Positions 1 through 5,583 are shown, numbered from the stretch's first letter. The stretch: 6,643 bases of DNA from Clostridiales bacterium (GCA_004555535.1 SFHU01000136.1:1-6643), one strand, 5' to 3'. Notes: a model not told the origin generated them from the sequence alone. Made by a program: numbers and translations.

Positions 1-6
1 TTTATA

Positions 7-12
7 CCTCTC
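7..12 (-). promoter_or_regulatory. possible ribosome binding site of an off-window gene
   Basis: On the minus strand this reads GAGAGG, followed by TATAAA at the window edge. It sits 22 nt past a leader terminator, where the SD of the next minus-strand gene would be expected. The start codon would lie outside the window, so this is inference from position and sequence only. Confidence 0.25.
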
Positions 13-33
13 ATATCGGTAATTTGACCACAA

Positions 34-67
34 TAAAAGCGGCTCGTTGCTACACAAGCCGCTTTTA
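34..67 (-). terminator. intrinsic terminator closing the minus-strand leader
   Basis: A perfect 11-bp inverted repeat, TAAAAGCGGCT (34-44) with AGCCGCTTTTA (57-67), encloses a 12-nt loop. The A/T tracts at both stem ends supply a U-run in either direction. On the minus strand the tail is CTTTTATTG. The 3' base of the stem (65-67) is also the TAA stop of the small upstream ORF, so hairpin formation and translation termination are physically coupled. Confidence 0.6.
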
Positions 68-133
68 CCTCATTTTACCGGGACATTGCCTTAATCTTCT
101 TGCTCCAGCCTTTCTTCTTTCAAAAATAGGCAC
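65..133 (-). CDS. 22-residue basic leader peptide (candidate)
   Basis: A 23-codon ORF starts with GTG at 131-133 and ends in TAA at 65-67. The SD is a perfect AAAGGAGG (141-148 on the minus strand) with a 7-nt spacer, stronger than that of most full genes in this window. The product begins MPIFERRKAG and is very basic, with seven Arg and two Lys. I recognise no family. It is too short for an enzyme and has no membrane segment. A strong SD, a tiny ORF and a terminator starting at its stop codon fit a regulatory leader peptide whose translation controls read-through into a gene left of the window. It could instead be a stand-alone small protein or a chance ORF in a small RNA. Confidence 0.35.
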   Translation of the reverse strand: MPIFERRKAGARRLRQCPGKMR

Positions 134-162
134 CTGACACCCTCCTTTCACACATTCACATT

Positions 163-177
163 TATTGTATAACAATA
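163..177. promoter_or_regulatory. operator-like palindrome over a possible minus-strand -10
   Basis: TATTGT-ATA-ACAATA is a perfect 6-bp-arm inverted repeat with a 3-nt centre. On the minus strand it contains TGT-TATACA (extended -10-like, 166-174) and TACAAT (164-169), 15-30 nt upstream of the leader SD. No convincing -35 box is visible: the best is TTGATT with a 14-nt spacer. A repressor or activator site at a weak promoter is plausible; the regulator is unknown. Confidence 0.35.
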
Positions 178-185
178 GCTATGAA

Positions 186-223
186 TCAAAAGGCCACAGC
201 TTCGAATCCTGCCCAGTGCCCCA
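186..223 (+). pseudogene. 3' half of a tRNA gene (fragment, possible att site)
   Basis: The stretch reads like a tRNA from the end of the anticodon arm to CCA. It has a variable region AGGCC (191-195), a T-arm with canonical loop TTCGAAT (201-207), the 3' T-stem CCTGC (208-212), a 3' acceptor half CCAGTGC (213-219), discriminator C220 and CCA (221-223). The 5' T-stem (ACAGC) pairs at only three of five positions. No matching GCACTGG acceptor 5' half, D-arm or anticodon arm exists upstream, so it cannot be a working tRNA. A plus-strand terminator follows directly, as after a real tRNA. A 3' tRNA fragment at a sharp GC step is typical of the far end of an element integrated in a tRNA gene. I cannot assign the isotype. 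Confidence 0.5.
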
Positions 224-224
224 T

Positions 225-261
225 AAACCGCCCGCGTGCTTCGCGCTGCTGGCGGTTTTTT
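225..261 (+). terminator. intrinsic terminator after the tRNA fragment
   Basis: The stem AAACCGCC (225-232) pairs with GGCGGTTT (251-258), and an inner CGCG/CGCG hairpin (233-236 with 242-245) can form. Six T (256-261) follow on the plus strand, making it a good plus-strand terminator. No plus-strand gene ends upstream except the tRNA fragment. On the minus strand the tail is only TTTA, so it would work less well there, but it lies about 40 nt past the glycosyltransferase stop and may end that operon too. Confidence 0.7.
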
Positions 262-297
262 GGCGTTTTCGCTTTTCTGCGGTCCGGACATGCGCCG

Positions 298-1341
298 TCA
301 GCGCAGCATGGCGCAAAGATCCGCCATCAGCCGGATGAGCTTCTGCTCGTGCGTGGCAAAGTCGGCGATTTCTTCAAAGAACCGCTGGTGGCCCAGCCAG
401 AAGAGCAGGTAGGCCGCCGGCTTCTTCTCCCGGATCAGGCGCAGCCTCTTTTTCTGCAGCGCCTTCCACGCCTCCCGCTGCGCCAGCTCCCCGCCCTCGC
501 AGGATACATGGTCAAACACAAACTCGTATTTGTCCATCGTGACACTGAGCAGGTTCCTGCGGCAGGCCTCCCCGTCCCCCTCCAGGAAGGAATACCTGAA
601 GACGAGCGCCCATTCGTGGAGTCCCTGAAGCGGGCTCACCCGCCTGCGGGCATGCTCCCCCTGCGCCATGCCGATGACGTTGGCGCCGTGCAGGCGATAG
701 AGCATCAGCTGCTCTCTGCAATAGTACAGCCCACCATGCATGGCGGCGAGCAGATTGAGGATCCAGTCGTGCGTCCAGGTCTGCTCAAGGTCGATGTATT
801 CCCGGGCAAGCGCGCTGCGGATGGCCATCGTGCAGCCCTGTCCCTGGTTCCTTCCCAGCATCTCGGACAGGGAAATTCCAGAGGGCATGGAGGGCGCGTC
901 CATCACCCGCTGCGAAACCCACAGGTTTTCCGCGGTCTTTTCCGGATTCAGAAGCCGCCCGGAGGCGTCGATGGTTTTGAAATCGGAGATCAGCGACAGG
1001 ATCTGCGGGTTCTGGTCAAGGATGTCAAGCGTCCGCTCCACCTTGCCCTCTGTCCACACGTCGTCCTGATCGCACAGAAAGATCACGTCGCCCGAGCAGT
1101 TCATGATCGAGCGGCGGAAGCTCTTTCTGAACCCCTGGTTTTCCGGAGAGGTCAGAACCCTCCAGCTGATCTCCGGATGCGCACCCTGCAGCTCCCGGAT
1201 GATCTCCATCGTGCCGTCGGACGAGCCGTCGTCGCTGATGACCAGCTCATCCACCGGGTGCGTCTGCCGCAGGACGGACTCCAGCTGCTCCCGCAGAAAC
1301 CGCTCGCCGTTATAGGTACTCATCGCAACGGAACACCGCAT
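298..1341 (-). CDS. family 2 glycosyltransferase, rhamnosyltransferase-like
   Basis: A 347-residue GT-A glycosyltransferase (GT2). It probably transfers a nucleotide-activated sugar onto a growing cell-surface polysaccharide at the cytoplasmic face of the membrane. Visible motifs are the N-terminal strand with STYNGERFL (8-16), the nucleotide-binding DDGSSDGT (37-44), the metal/donor-binding LCDQDDVW (89-96), HDW (191-193) in the catalytic acceptor region, and YRLHGANVIG (215-224), close to the YRxHGxNVxG signature of rhamnosyltransferase-like GT2 proteins. No transmembrane segment is evident. The start is ATG at 1339-1341 with SD AGGAGG 6 nt upstream. An in-frame TTG at 1354-1356 lies just before that SD and would put the SD inside the gene, so I rejected it. 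It is the second gene of a minus-strand operon, 66 nt after the acyltransferase. Donor and acceptor sugars cannot be told from sequence. Confidence 0.9.
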   Translation of the reverse strand: MRCSVAMSTYNGERFLREQLESVLRQTHPVDELVISDDGSSDGTMEIIRELQGAHPEISWRVLTSPENQGFRKSFRRSIMNCSGDVIFLCDQDDVWTEGKVERTLDILDQNPQILSLISDFKTIDASGRLLNPEKTAENLWVSQRVMDAPSMPSGISLSEMLGRNQGQGCTMAIRSALAREYIDLEQTWTHDWILNLLAAMHGGLYYCREQLMLYRLHGANVIGMAQGEHARRRVSPLQGLHEWALVFRYSFLEGDGEACRRNLLSVTMDKYEFVFDHVSCEGGELAQREAWKALQKKRLRLIREKKPAAYLLFWLGHQRFFEEIADFATHEQKLIRLMADLCAMLR

Positions 1342-1347
1342 ACATGT

Positions 1348-1353
1348 CCTCCT
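1348..1353 (-). promoter_or_regulatory. ribosome binding site that fixes the glycosyltransferase start
   Basis: AGGAGG on the minus strand, 6 nt (ACATGT) before ATG 1339-1341. It settles the start in favour of this ATG over the in-frame TTG just upstream, which would make the protein five residues longer. Confidence 0.85.
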
Positions 1354-1407
1354 CAAATGATCGTCGGGCGCCGTCCTTTCCGCGGCGGCGCGCAGCAGAC
1401 AGGCCTG

Positions 1408-2442
1408 TCATCCCTCCCGCCTGTCCGGCAGGCGGAGCATGAAGGGAAAACACCGGCGGATCAGGCATATGATCCCGATTTCCATCAGCAGGACAAGCGC
1501 GCAGCCGATGAGGCCGTCGGCATACCGCATGCCCGTGCCCATCCGCCTCATGATCCCCTGCGCCAAGTTGATGACGGGCAGCGGATAGTGGGTGGCCATG
1601 ATGATCAGGCTGTTGCGGCCCAGATACTCGAGCGGCGCACAGCGGCGAACCGCGCAGGCGCACAGCACGATCAGTCCCCCGGCCTGAAGCAGCGCGGCGG
1701 CATAGTACAGGATGGGATTGGACTGAACACAGTAGTGCATATCCACCATGCCGTTGAGCCGGCCGCAGATGAAGCCGACCGCAAAGCACGTGCAGGCGGC
1801 AAGCGCAGCCTTCCCCCTGCCGATCCCCTGCCACCGCTGCGCCTGCCGGCAGCCCTGATAGCCGGCCATCATCATCACAAATCCGATGCCGGCCCTGCAA
1901 AGGCCGTTCAGAATCAGAAACAGCGGTCCCTCCTCCGCGGGGATAGCGCCGCCGATCGCATAGTATTGCAGCGCGGCATACACCGTCGTGCCCAGCAGAA
2001 TCACCGCCGTGCCGAGCCAGTCGGGGATCCGGCTCCTGAGCAGCACGAGGAGCATGCATTCCGCCATCCACAGCGCGGGCAGAAACCACAGCGTGTTGTG
2101 TCCCTCCAGCGTCAGCGTATACCGCAGCACGCGCGCGGCGTCGCCTCCCCTGCCCAGAAGGACATAGTAGAGCATCACCAGCAGGCTGAACGTGAAAAAC
2201 GGATACAGCAGCTGCTTCGTCCTGTGGAGGAGAACCTTCCCCAGCGGCTGATCCGCATAGCCTCCGCGCATCGCCACGAGAATGCCGGAGAGCATGAAGA
2301 ACACCGCCAAGTGGAAGGAGCTGATCCACTTGCACAGCGGATTCTGTCCCAAATCGTAATGCCCCAGAACCACCAGGATGATCGCGATGCCCCGGGCGCA
2401 GTCGATCCACGCCTGTCTCTGCGTGCCGCTCTTCGTTTCCAT
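1408..2442 (-). CDS. acyltransferase family 3 membrane O-acyltransferase
   Basis: A 344-residue polytopic membrane protein of the Acyl_transf_3 family (fucose 4-O-acetylase/NolL-like). Relatives move an acetyl or other acyl group onto sugars of surface polysaccharides. The hallmarks are the N-terminal WIDCARGIAIILVVLGHYD (12-30) with the conserved His28, then FHLAVFFMLSG (43-53), a later TLWFLPALWMAE segment, and many hydrophobic helices through to a basic C-terminus. Length is normal for the short, integral-membrane-only form; there is no extra SGNH domain. ATG 2440-2442 has the SD GGAGAGG (2447-2453). It is the first gene of the minus-strand operon with the GT2 gene, driven by the promoter at 2522-2551 with a leader of about 70 nt. 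Context suggests it decorates the same glycan that the GT2 enzyme helps build. The acyl group and the target sugar are unknown. Confidence 0.88.
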   Translation of the reverse strand: METKSGTQRQAWIDCARGIAIILVVLGHYDLGQNPLCKWISSFHLAVFFMLSGILVAMRGGYADQPLGKVLLHRTKQLLYPFFTFSLLVMLYYVLLGRGGDAARVLRYTLTLEGHNTLWFLPALWMAECMLLVLLRSRIPDWLGTAVILLGTTVYAALQYYAIGGAIPAEEGPLFLILNGLCRAGIGFVMMMAGYQGCRQAQRWQGIGRGKAALAACTCFAVGFICGRLNGMVDMHYCVQSNPILYYAAALLQAGGLIVLCACAVRRCAPLEYLGRNSLIIMATHYPLPVINLAQGIMRRMGTGMRYADGLIGCALVLLMEIGIICLIRRCFPFMLRLPDRREG

Positions 2443-2521
2443 ATTGCCTCTCCCATGTACCCTTCTGCCGCCCGGACCCGTCGCCCTCCGCGGCGCCCTC
2501 GCATACCGGCTGTCTTTTGTG

Positions 2522-2551
2522 ATTATATCAGGAGAAAAGCCCGGCTGTCAA
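2522..2551 (-). promoter_or_regulatory. near-perfect housekeeping sigma promoter of the acyltransferase-GT operon
   Basis: On the minus strand: TTGACA (2546-2551), an 18-nt spacer, then TATAAT (2522-2527) preceded by TGA, giving an extended -10. Predicted transcription start is near 2514, about 70 nt before the acyltransferase ATG. A 9-bp direct repeat, CCGGCTGTC on the plus strand (2506-2514 and 2541-2549), covers the predicted start and the -35 region. A GCCCG/CGGGC inverted repeat (2539-2543 and 2556-2560) brackets the -35 box. Such a strong core promoter is likely to need repression. Confidence 0.85.
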
Positions 2552-2636
2552 TGCACGGGCGGCGTCTGCGCCCATCCGCCTGCTTTCGCCGCGCGGCGTC
2601 CCCATTTTGCCCCCGCGGGGAGAAAAGTCGAATCCT

Positions 2637-2665
2637 TTGACATATTTTTTTCGGATATGCATAAT
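2637..2665 (+). promoter_or_regulatory. promoter of the lipoprotein-kinase unit
   Basis: TTGACA (2637-2642), a 17-nt spacer, and CATAAT (2660-2665, 5 of 6 to consensus). Predicted start is near 2672, giving a leader of about 64 nt. The T-rich spacer and an AT-rich segment out to about 2700 stand out in GC-rich surroundings. It is divergent from the promoter at 2522-2551, with 85 bp between the two -35 boxes. That gap holds perfect palindromes CGCCGCGCGGCG (2587-2598) and CCCCGCGGGG (2611-2620). Confidence 0.75.
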
Positions 2666-2735
2666 ATACTATTCAGATCTACCTTTCCAATATGGTTCAT
2701 ATCCGTTTCACCAAGCGACAGAGAGGATGAAAACC

Positions 2736-2951
2736 ATGAAGAGGAAAACGCTGCTTGTCCGGGCCATGGCCCTGCTCCTTTTGCCGGGCCTGACCGCCTG
2801 CGAGAACGCCGGATCCAAAACCGCTGACGTCTCCGCCAAACCTAAGGGGGAGCATGCGCCCATCACCATCATGTCCGGCGGCAGGGAGTACTCCGGTTTT
2901 ATCGAACACATGGACGCCCTGACGCCCTCCAGCATCCGCTGGGAACCCTGA
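2736..2951 (+). CDS. 71-residue lipoprotein, probable truncated ABC solute-binding protein
   Basis: The protein has a lipoprotein signal peptide: basic MKRK, hydrophobic core, and lipobox LTAC with the lipidated Cys at residue 22. A polar linker follows, then APITIMSGGREYSGFIEHMD (41-60). That segment resembles the first strand and helix of Clostridial sugar-type extracellular solute-binding proteins, where a lipid anchor and linker lead into an ITIM...Y..FIE segment. Such proteins are usually 400-550 residues; this one stops at 71, so it is probably the stub left by a deletion. ATG 2736-2738 has SD GAGAGG (2721-2726) with a 9-nt spacer. An in-frame ATG at 2727 abuts the SD and is unlikely. 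The kinase gene follows after 40 nt under the same promoter. It could instead be a genuine small lipoprotein that signals to the kinase sensor domain. Confidence 0.65.
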   Translation: MKRKTLLVRAMALLLLPGLTACENAGSKTADVSAKPKGEHAPITIMSGGREYSGFIEHMDALTPSSIRWEP

Positions 2952-2991
2952 CAGCACGACCCTCCGCGGCCGCGGGAACCGGAACGCATTG

Positions 2992-5256
2992 ATGAAAAAG
3001 ACGAATTCTCAGAAAACCCGCATCCTGATTCCCGTGCTGATCATGATCGTCATCGGCGTCGGGGCGGTGCTTGCCTTCAACACCTACAACGGGTATCTCG
3101 CTGACCTGATCTATCAGGAGCGGCTCAGCCAGATGACCGAGGTCACCCAGGAGCTGTATTCCAGCATCGACCTGCTCATGGGGCAGGAATGGGAAACGGT
3201 GCAGTTCATCACGAACTGGGTCATCTGCGAGCAGGACAGGACGATTGCGGAGCTGACCGGACATCTGCAGATGCTGCAGGCCATCTTTGAGGCCGGCACG
3301 AACAAGCTCATGCCCATCGTCGTGGACGACAACGGGCGCTATTACTCTGCCTCCGGCCAGAAAGGCGTCATCTACAACATCGAGGAGCTCGTGGACTGCC
3401 AGAACCGCGTCAGCAACGTCACCAACATCTTCGGCACCAACTCCACGGACATCCTGTTCATCAACAGGCTGCAGGAGCCCATCGTGCTCGACGACGCCAC
3501 CATTCGCTTCTGCGGCTATCTCAAGGATCTGTCCATGCTGATCGAATGCTATCACACCGACGCCTTCAGCGGGCAGAGCACGATGTACGTGATGAACAGC
3601 ACCGGAACGAAGCTCTACTCGACGGATTCCGAGGCCGCCAACCGGGTTTTTGTCGGACGAAACATCTACAGCATCCTCGCGGACATGACCTATTCCCACG
3701 GGAACAGCTATGCGCGCTGCATGCACGCGCTGGAGATGACGGGCAACGCGATGGCCAACGTCTCCCTGAACGGGACGGAGTATTACCTCTGCCTCCACCG
3801 CATGGTCGACACCGACTGGGTGCTCCTGCTCGTCATCCCCGCGCAGTTCGTCGCGACGAACACGCAGATTCTGGTGGACACCGTGATCGACACGCTGGTG
3901 TACGCCGGCTTCGTGCTCGCCGCCATCTTCATCATGATCATCCTGATCATCATGAAGATGATGCAGCAGGGCCAGCTCTACCAGCAGGAGCAGGAGACCA
4001 ACGCGAAGCTCGAGGTTTCCCGCCAGGAGGCGGAGGCCTCCAGGCAGGCCGCGGAGGAGGCCTTTAAGATCGCGGAGGCCGCCAACAGCGCCAAGAGCAC
4101 GTTTTTGAGCAACATGTCCCACGACATCCGCACGCCGATGAACGCCATCGTCGGCTTCTCCTCCCTGCTGAGCCAGGACATGGACGACCCGGAAAAGGTG
4201 CGCGAATACACGCAGAAGATCCTGGCCTCCAGCCAGCACCTGCTGGGCCTGATCAACGACGTGCTGGACATGAGCCGCATCGAGAGCGGCAAGACGACGC
4301 TGAACCTCTCGGTGGAGTCGATCTCCTGCATCGTCGACGAGATCGACACGATCATCCGCCCCCAGATGCTCGCCAAGGGGCACATCTTCGAGGTCGACGC
4401 GCGCCAGGTGGTGCACGACGCCATCGTCGTGGACAAGGTGCGCCTGAACCAGATCTGCATGAACCTGCTCTCCAACGCGGTCAAGTACACGCCCAACCGC
4501 GGTCACATCCGCTTCCGCATCTCGGAACGCTCCGTATCCGGCAACATGGCGCGCTACACGATCGTCGTCTCGGACAACGGCTACGGCATGAGCGACAGCT
4601 TCCGCGAGCACATCTTCGATTCCTTCAGCCGGGAGGAGGACAGCCGCACCAGCAAGATTCAGGGCACGGGCCTGGGCATGGCCATCACGAAGAACCTGGT
4701 CGACCTGATGGGCGGCACCATCCGGGTGGAGAGCAAGAAGAGCGTCGGCTCGACCTTCATCGTCGACATCCCGTTCCAGATCTGCCAAACGCCGGACGCC
4801 GCGGCAGCCTCCAAAAAGGTCGATGCGGACTCGGACGGCGGCGATCAGGTCAGCGTGTTGGAAGGAAAGCACATCCTGATCGTGGAGGACAACAAGCTCA
4901 ACGCCGAAATCCTGACCGCGCTGCTGAAGAAGTCCGGCGCGAGCCCGAAGCTGTGCGAAAACGGCCGGGACGCCGTCGACGTCTTCACGCACTCCGCGCC
5001 CGGTGCCTTCGATCTGATCCTGATGGGCGTGCAGATGCCGGTGATGAACGGCTACGAGGCGACCGGCGCCATCCGCCGCAGCAGCCATCCGCAGGCGCGC
5101 ACCATTCCGATCGTCGCCATGACGGCCAACGCCTTCACCGAGGACATCCAGGCCTCCCTCAAGGCGGGCATGGACGCGCACGTGGCCAAGCCGGTCAACA
5201 TGGCGGTTTTGGAGGACACCCTCCGGGGGATTCTGAGGCCGGTCAGCAGGAATTGA
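2992..5256 (+). CDS. membrane hybrid sensor histidine kinase with degenerate receiver
   Basis: A 754-residue inner-membrane kinase. TM1 is at about 11-30. An extracytoplasmic Cache/PAS-like sensor domain spans about 35-295, TM2 about 301-323, and a Gln/Glu/Ala-rich coiled-coil signalling helix about 325-370. HisKA has FLSNMSHDIRTP with phospho-acceptor His377. HATPase_c has N box NQICMNLLSNAVKYTP (486-501), G1 DNGYGMS (528-534) and G2 GTGLGM (558-563). The C-terminal receiver domain is about 626-750. The kinase motifs look intact. In the receiver the acid pair Glu632/Asp633, Thr711 and Lys733 are kept, but the phospho-acceptor Asp is Gly679 (LMGVQMP instead of LMDVQMP; codon GGC at 5026-5028). 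There is no HPt domain, and no separate response-regulator gene is in the window. The start is ATG 2992 with only a weak GGAA site 7 nt upstream; a TTG lies directly before it. The ligand is unknown; small nutrients are typical for Cache domains. Confidence 0.92.
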   Translation: MKKTNSQKTRILIPVLIMIVIGVGAVLAFNTYNGYLADLIYQERLSQMTEVTQELYSSIDLLMGQEWETVQFITNWVICEQDRTIAELTGHLQMLQAIFEAGTNKLMPIVVDDNGRYYSASGQKGVIYNIEELVDCQNRVSNVTNIFGTNSTDILFINRLQEPIVLDDATIRFCGYLKDLSMLIECYHTDAFSGQSTMYVMNSTGTKLYSTDSEAANRVFVGRNIYSILADMTYSHGNSYARCMHALEMTGNAMANVSLNGTEYYLCLHRMVDTDWVLLLVIPAQFVATNTQILVDTVIDTLVYAGFVLAAIFIMIILIIMKMMQQGQLYQQEQETNAKLEVSRQEAEASRQAAEEAFKIAEAANSAKSTFLSNMSHDIRTPMNAIVGFSSLLSQDMDDPEKVREYTQKILASSQHLLGLINDVLDMSRIESGKTTLNLSVESISCIVDEIDTIIRPQMLAKGHIFEVDARQVVHDAIVVDKVRLNQICMNLLSNAVKYTPNRGHIRFRISERSVSGNMARYTIVVSDNGYGMSDSFREHIFDSFSREEDSRTSKIQGTGLGMAITKNLVDLMGGTIRVESKKSVGSTFIVDIPFQICQTPDAAAASKKVDADSDGGDQVSVLEGKHILIVEDNKLNAEILTALLKKSGASPKLCENGRDAVDVFTHSAPGAFDLILMGVQMPVMNGYEATGAIRRSSHPQARTIPIVAMTANAFTEDIQASLKAGMDAHVAKPVNMAVLEDTLRGILRPVSRN

Positions 5257-5428
5257 AGACAAAGCAAGGCGGATTCGCCCCGCAGGGGAACAGCTCCGCG
5301 TCCTCCATCGGCAGCACGGCATGGGATAGGCCGCGGGCATAGTGTCCGGTGTCGTACGGCAGGCAGTAAACGCCCGCCTGCGGCGAGAAAAAACAGCAGG
5401 GGCGCATGGCCTGTGGGCAAATTCCGCC

Positions 5429-5457
5429 TTTTCTCCCCGCCTGCGCTGTGGTATACT
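5429..5457 (+). promoter_or_regulatory. extended -10 promoter of the oxidoreductase gene
   Basis: TGG-TATACT (5449-5457) fits an extended -10 (TGnTATAAT, one mismatch in the hexamer). The -35 at 17-nt spacing is only TTTTCT (5429-5434), which is weak, as is usual for extended -10 promoters. Predicted start is near 5464, giving a 5' leader of about 120 nt. Confidence 0.5.
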
Positions 5458-5505
5458 GGCCCTGGAGGCGGCATGGCGCCGCCCCGCTTCCGACGTCTCT
5501 GTTTG

Positions 5506-5536
5506 GCGCTCTGTCCTCCGCGCAGGAGGCAGGCGC
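5506..5536 (+). promoter_or_regulatory. 12-bp hairpin in the oxidoreductase 5' leader
   Basis: GCGC-t-CTG-t-CCTCC (5506-5519) pairs with GGAGG-CAG-GCGC (5525-5536) around a 5-nt loop, leaving two single-T bulges. It ends 31 nt before the SD. Only TTT follows, so it is a poor terminator by itself. A stability or control element is possible, and chance pairing in GC-rich DNA cannot be excluded. Confidence 0.4.
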
Positions 5537-5567
5537 TTTGCCCGGTTCAGTGATCCCGTCATTTCCG

Positions 5568-5575
5568 AAAGGAGG
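5568..5575 (+). promoter_or_regulatory. strong ribosome binding site of the oxidoreductase gene
   Basis: AAAGGAGG with an 8-nt spacer to ATG 5584-5586. It is the strongest SD among the plus-strand genes and fixes the start. Confidence 0.9.
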
Positions 5576-5583
5576 AACCTTCC

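Larger units (their letters stand above)
5257..5583 (+). other. 327-bp intergenic region between kinase and oxidoreductase
   Basis: This GC-rich stretch has no convincing terminator for the kinase gene: hairpins such as GGCG/CGCC at 5269-5280 lack a T-run, so read-through is possible. It contains the extended -10 promoter at about 5449, a GGCGGC/GCCGCC hairpin (5467-5472 with 5478-5483) close to the predicted transcription start, and a larger leader hairpin (5506-5536). A minus-strand ORF of 54 codons (5243-5407) overlaps its left half but lacks an SD and is not called as a gene. I see no known riboswitch. Confidence 0.6.

Noticed and set aside
1342..1356. TTG at 1354-1356 as the start of the glycosyltransferase.
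   Set aside because: It would place the AGGAGG SD inside the coding region. The ATG at 1339-1341 has ideal spacing to that SD.
1310..2410. A 366-codon minus-strand frame shifted relative to the acyltransferase.
   Set aside because: It is an Arg/Gly/Ala-rich shadow of the true frame, which shows the acyltransferase motifs and membrane helices.
181..2640. An 819-codon open frame on the plus strand opposite the glycosyltransferase and acyltransferase.
   Set aside because: It lacks an SD, starts inside the tRNA-like fragment, and has the low-complexity composition of an antisense shadow. The minus-strand frames carry recognisable domains, SDs and a promoter.
5343..5354. TGTCCGGTGTCG, repeated at 6601-6612 in the terminator loop.
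   Set aside because: Only 12 bp, just two copies, in unrelated contexts with no shared flanks. It is best explained by chance.
5371..5393. GC hairpin CGCC/GGCG near 5371-5385 followed by AGAAAAAA as a terminator.
   Set aside because: On the plus strand the tail is A-rich, not T-rich. On the minus strand the T-run comes before the stem, so neither orientation gives a terminator.
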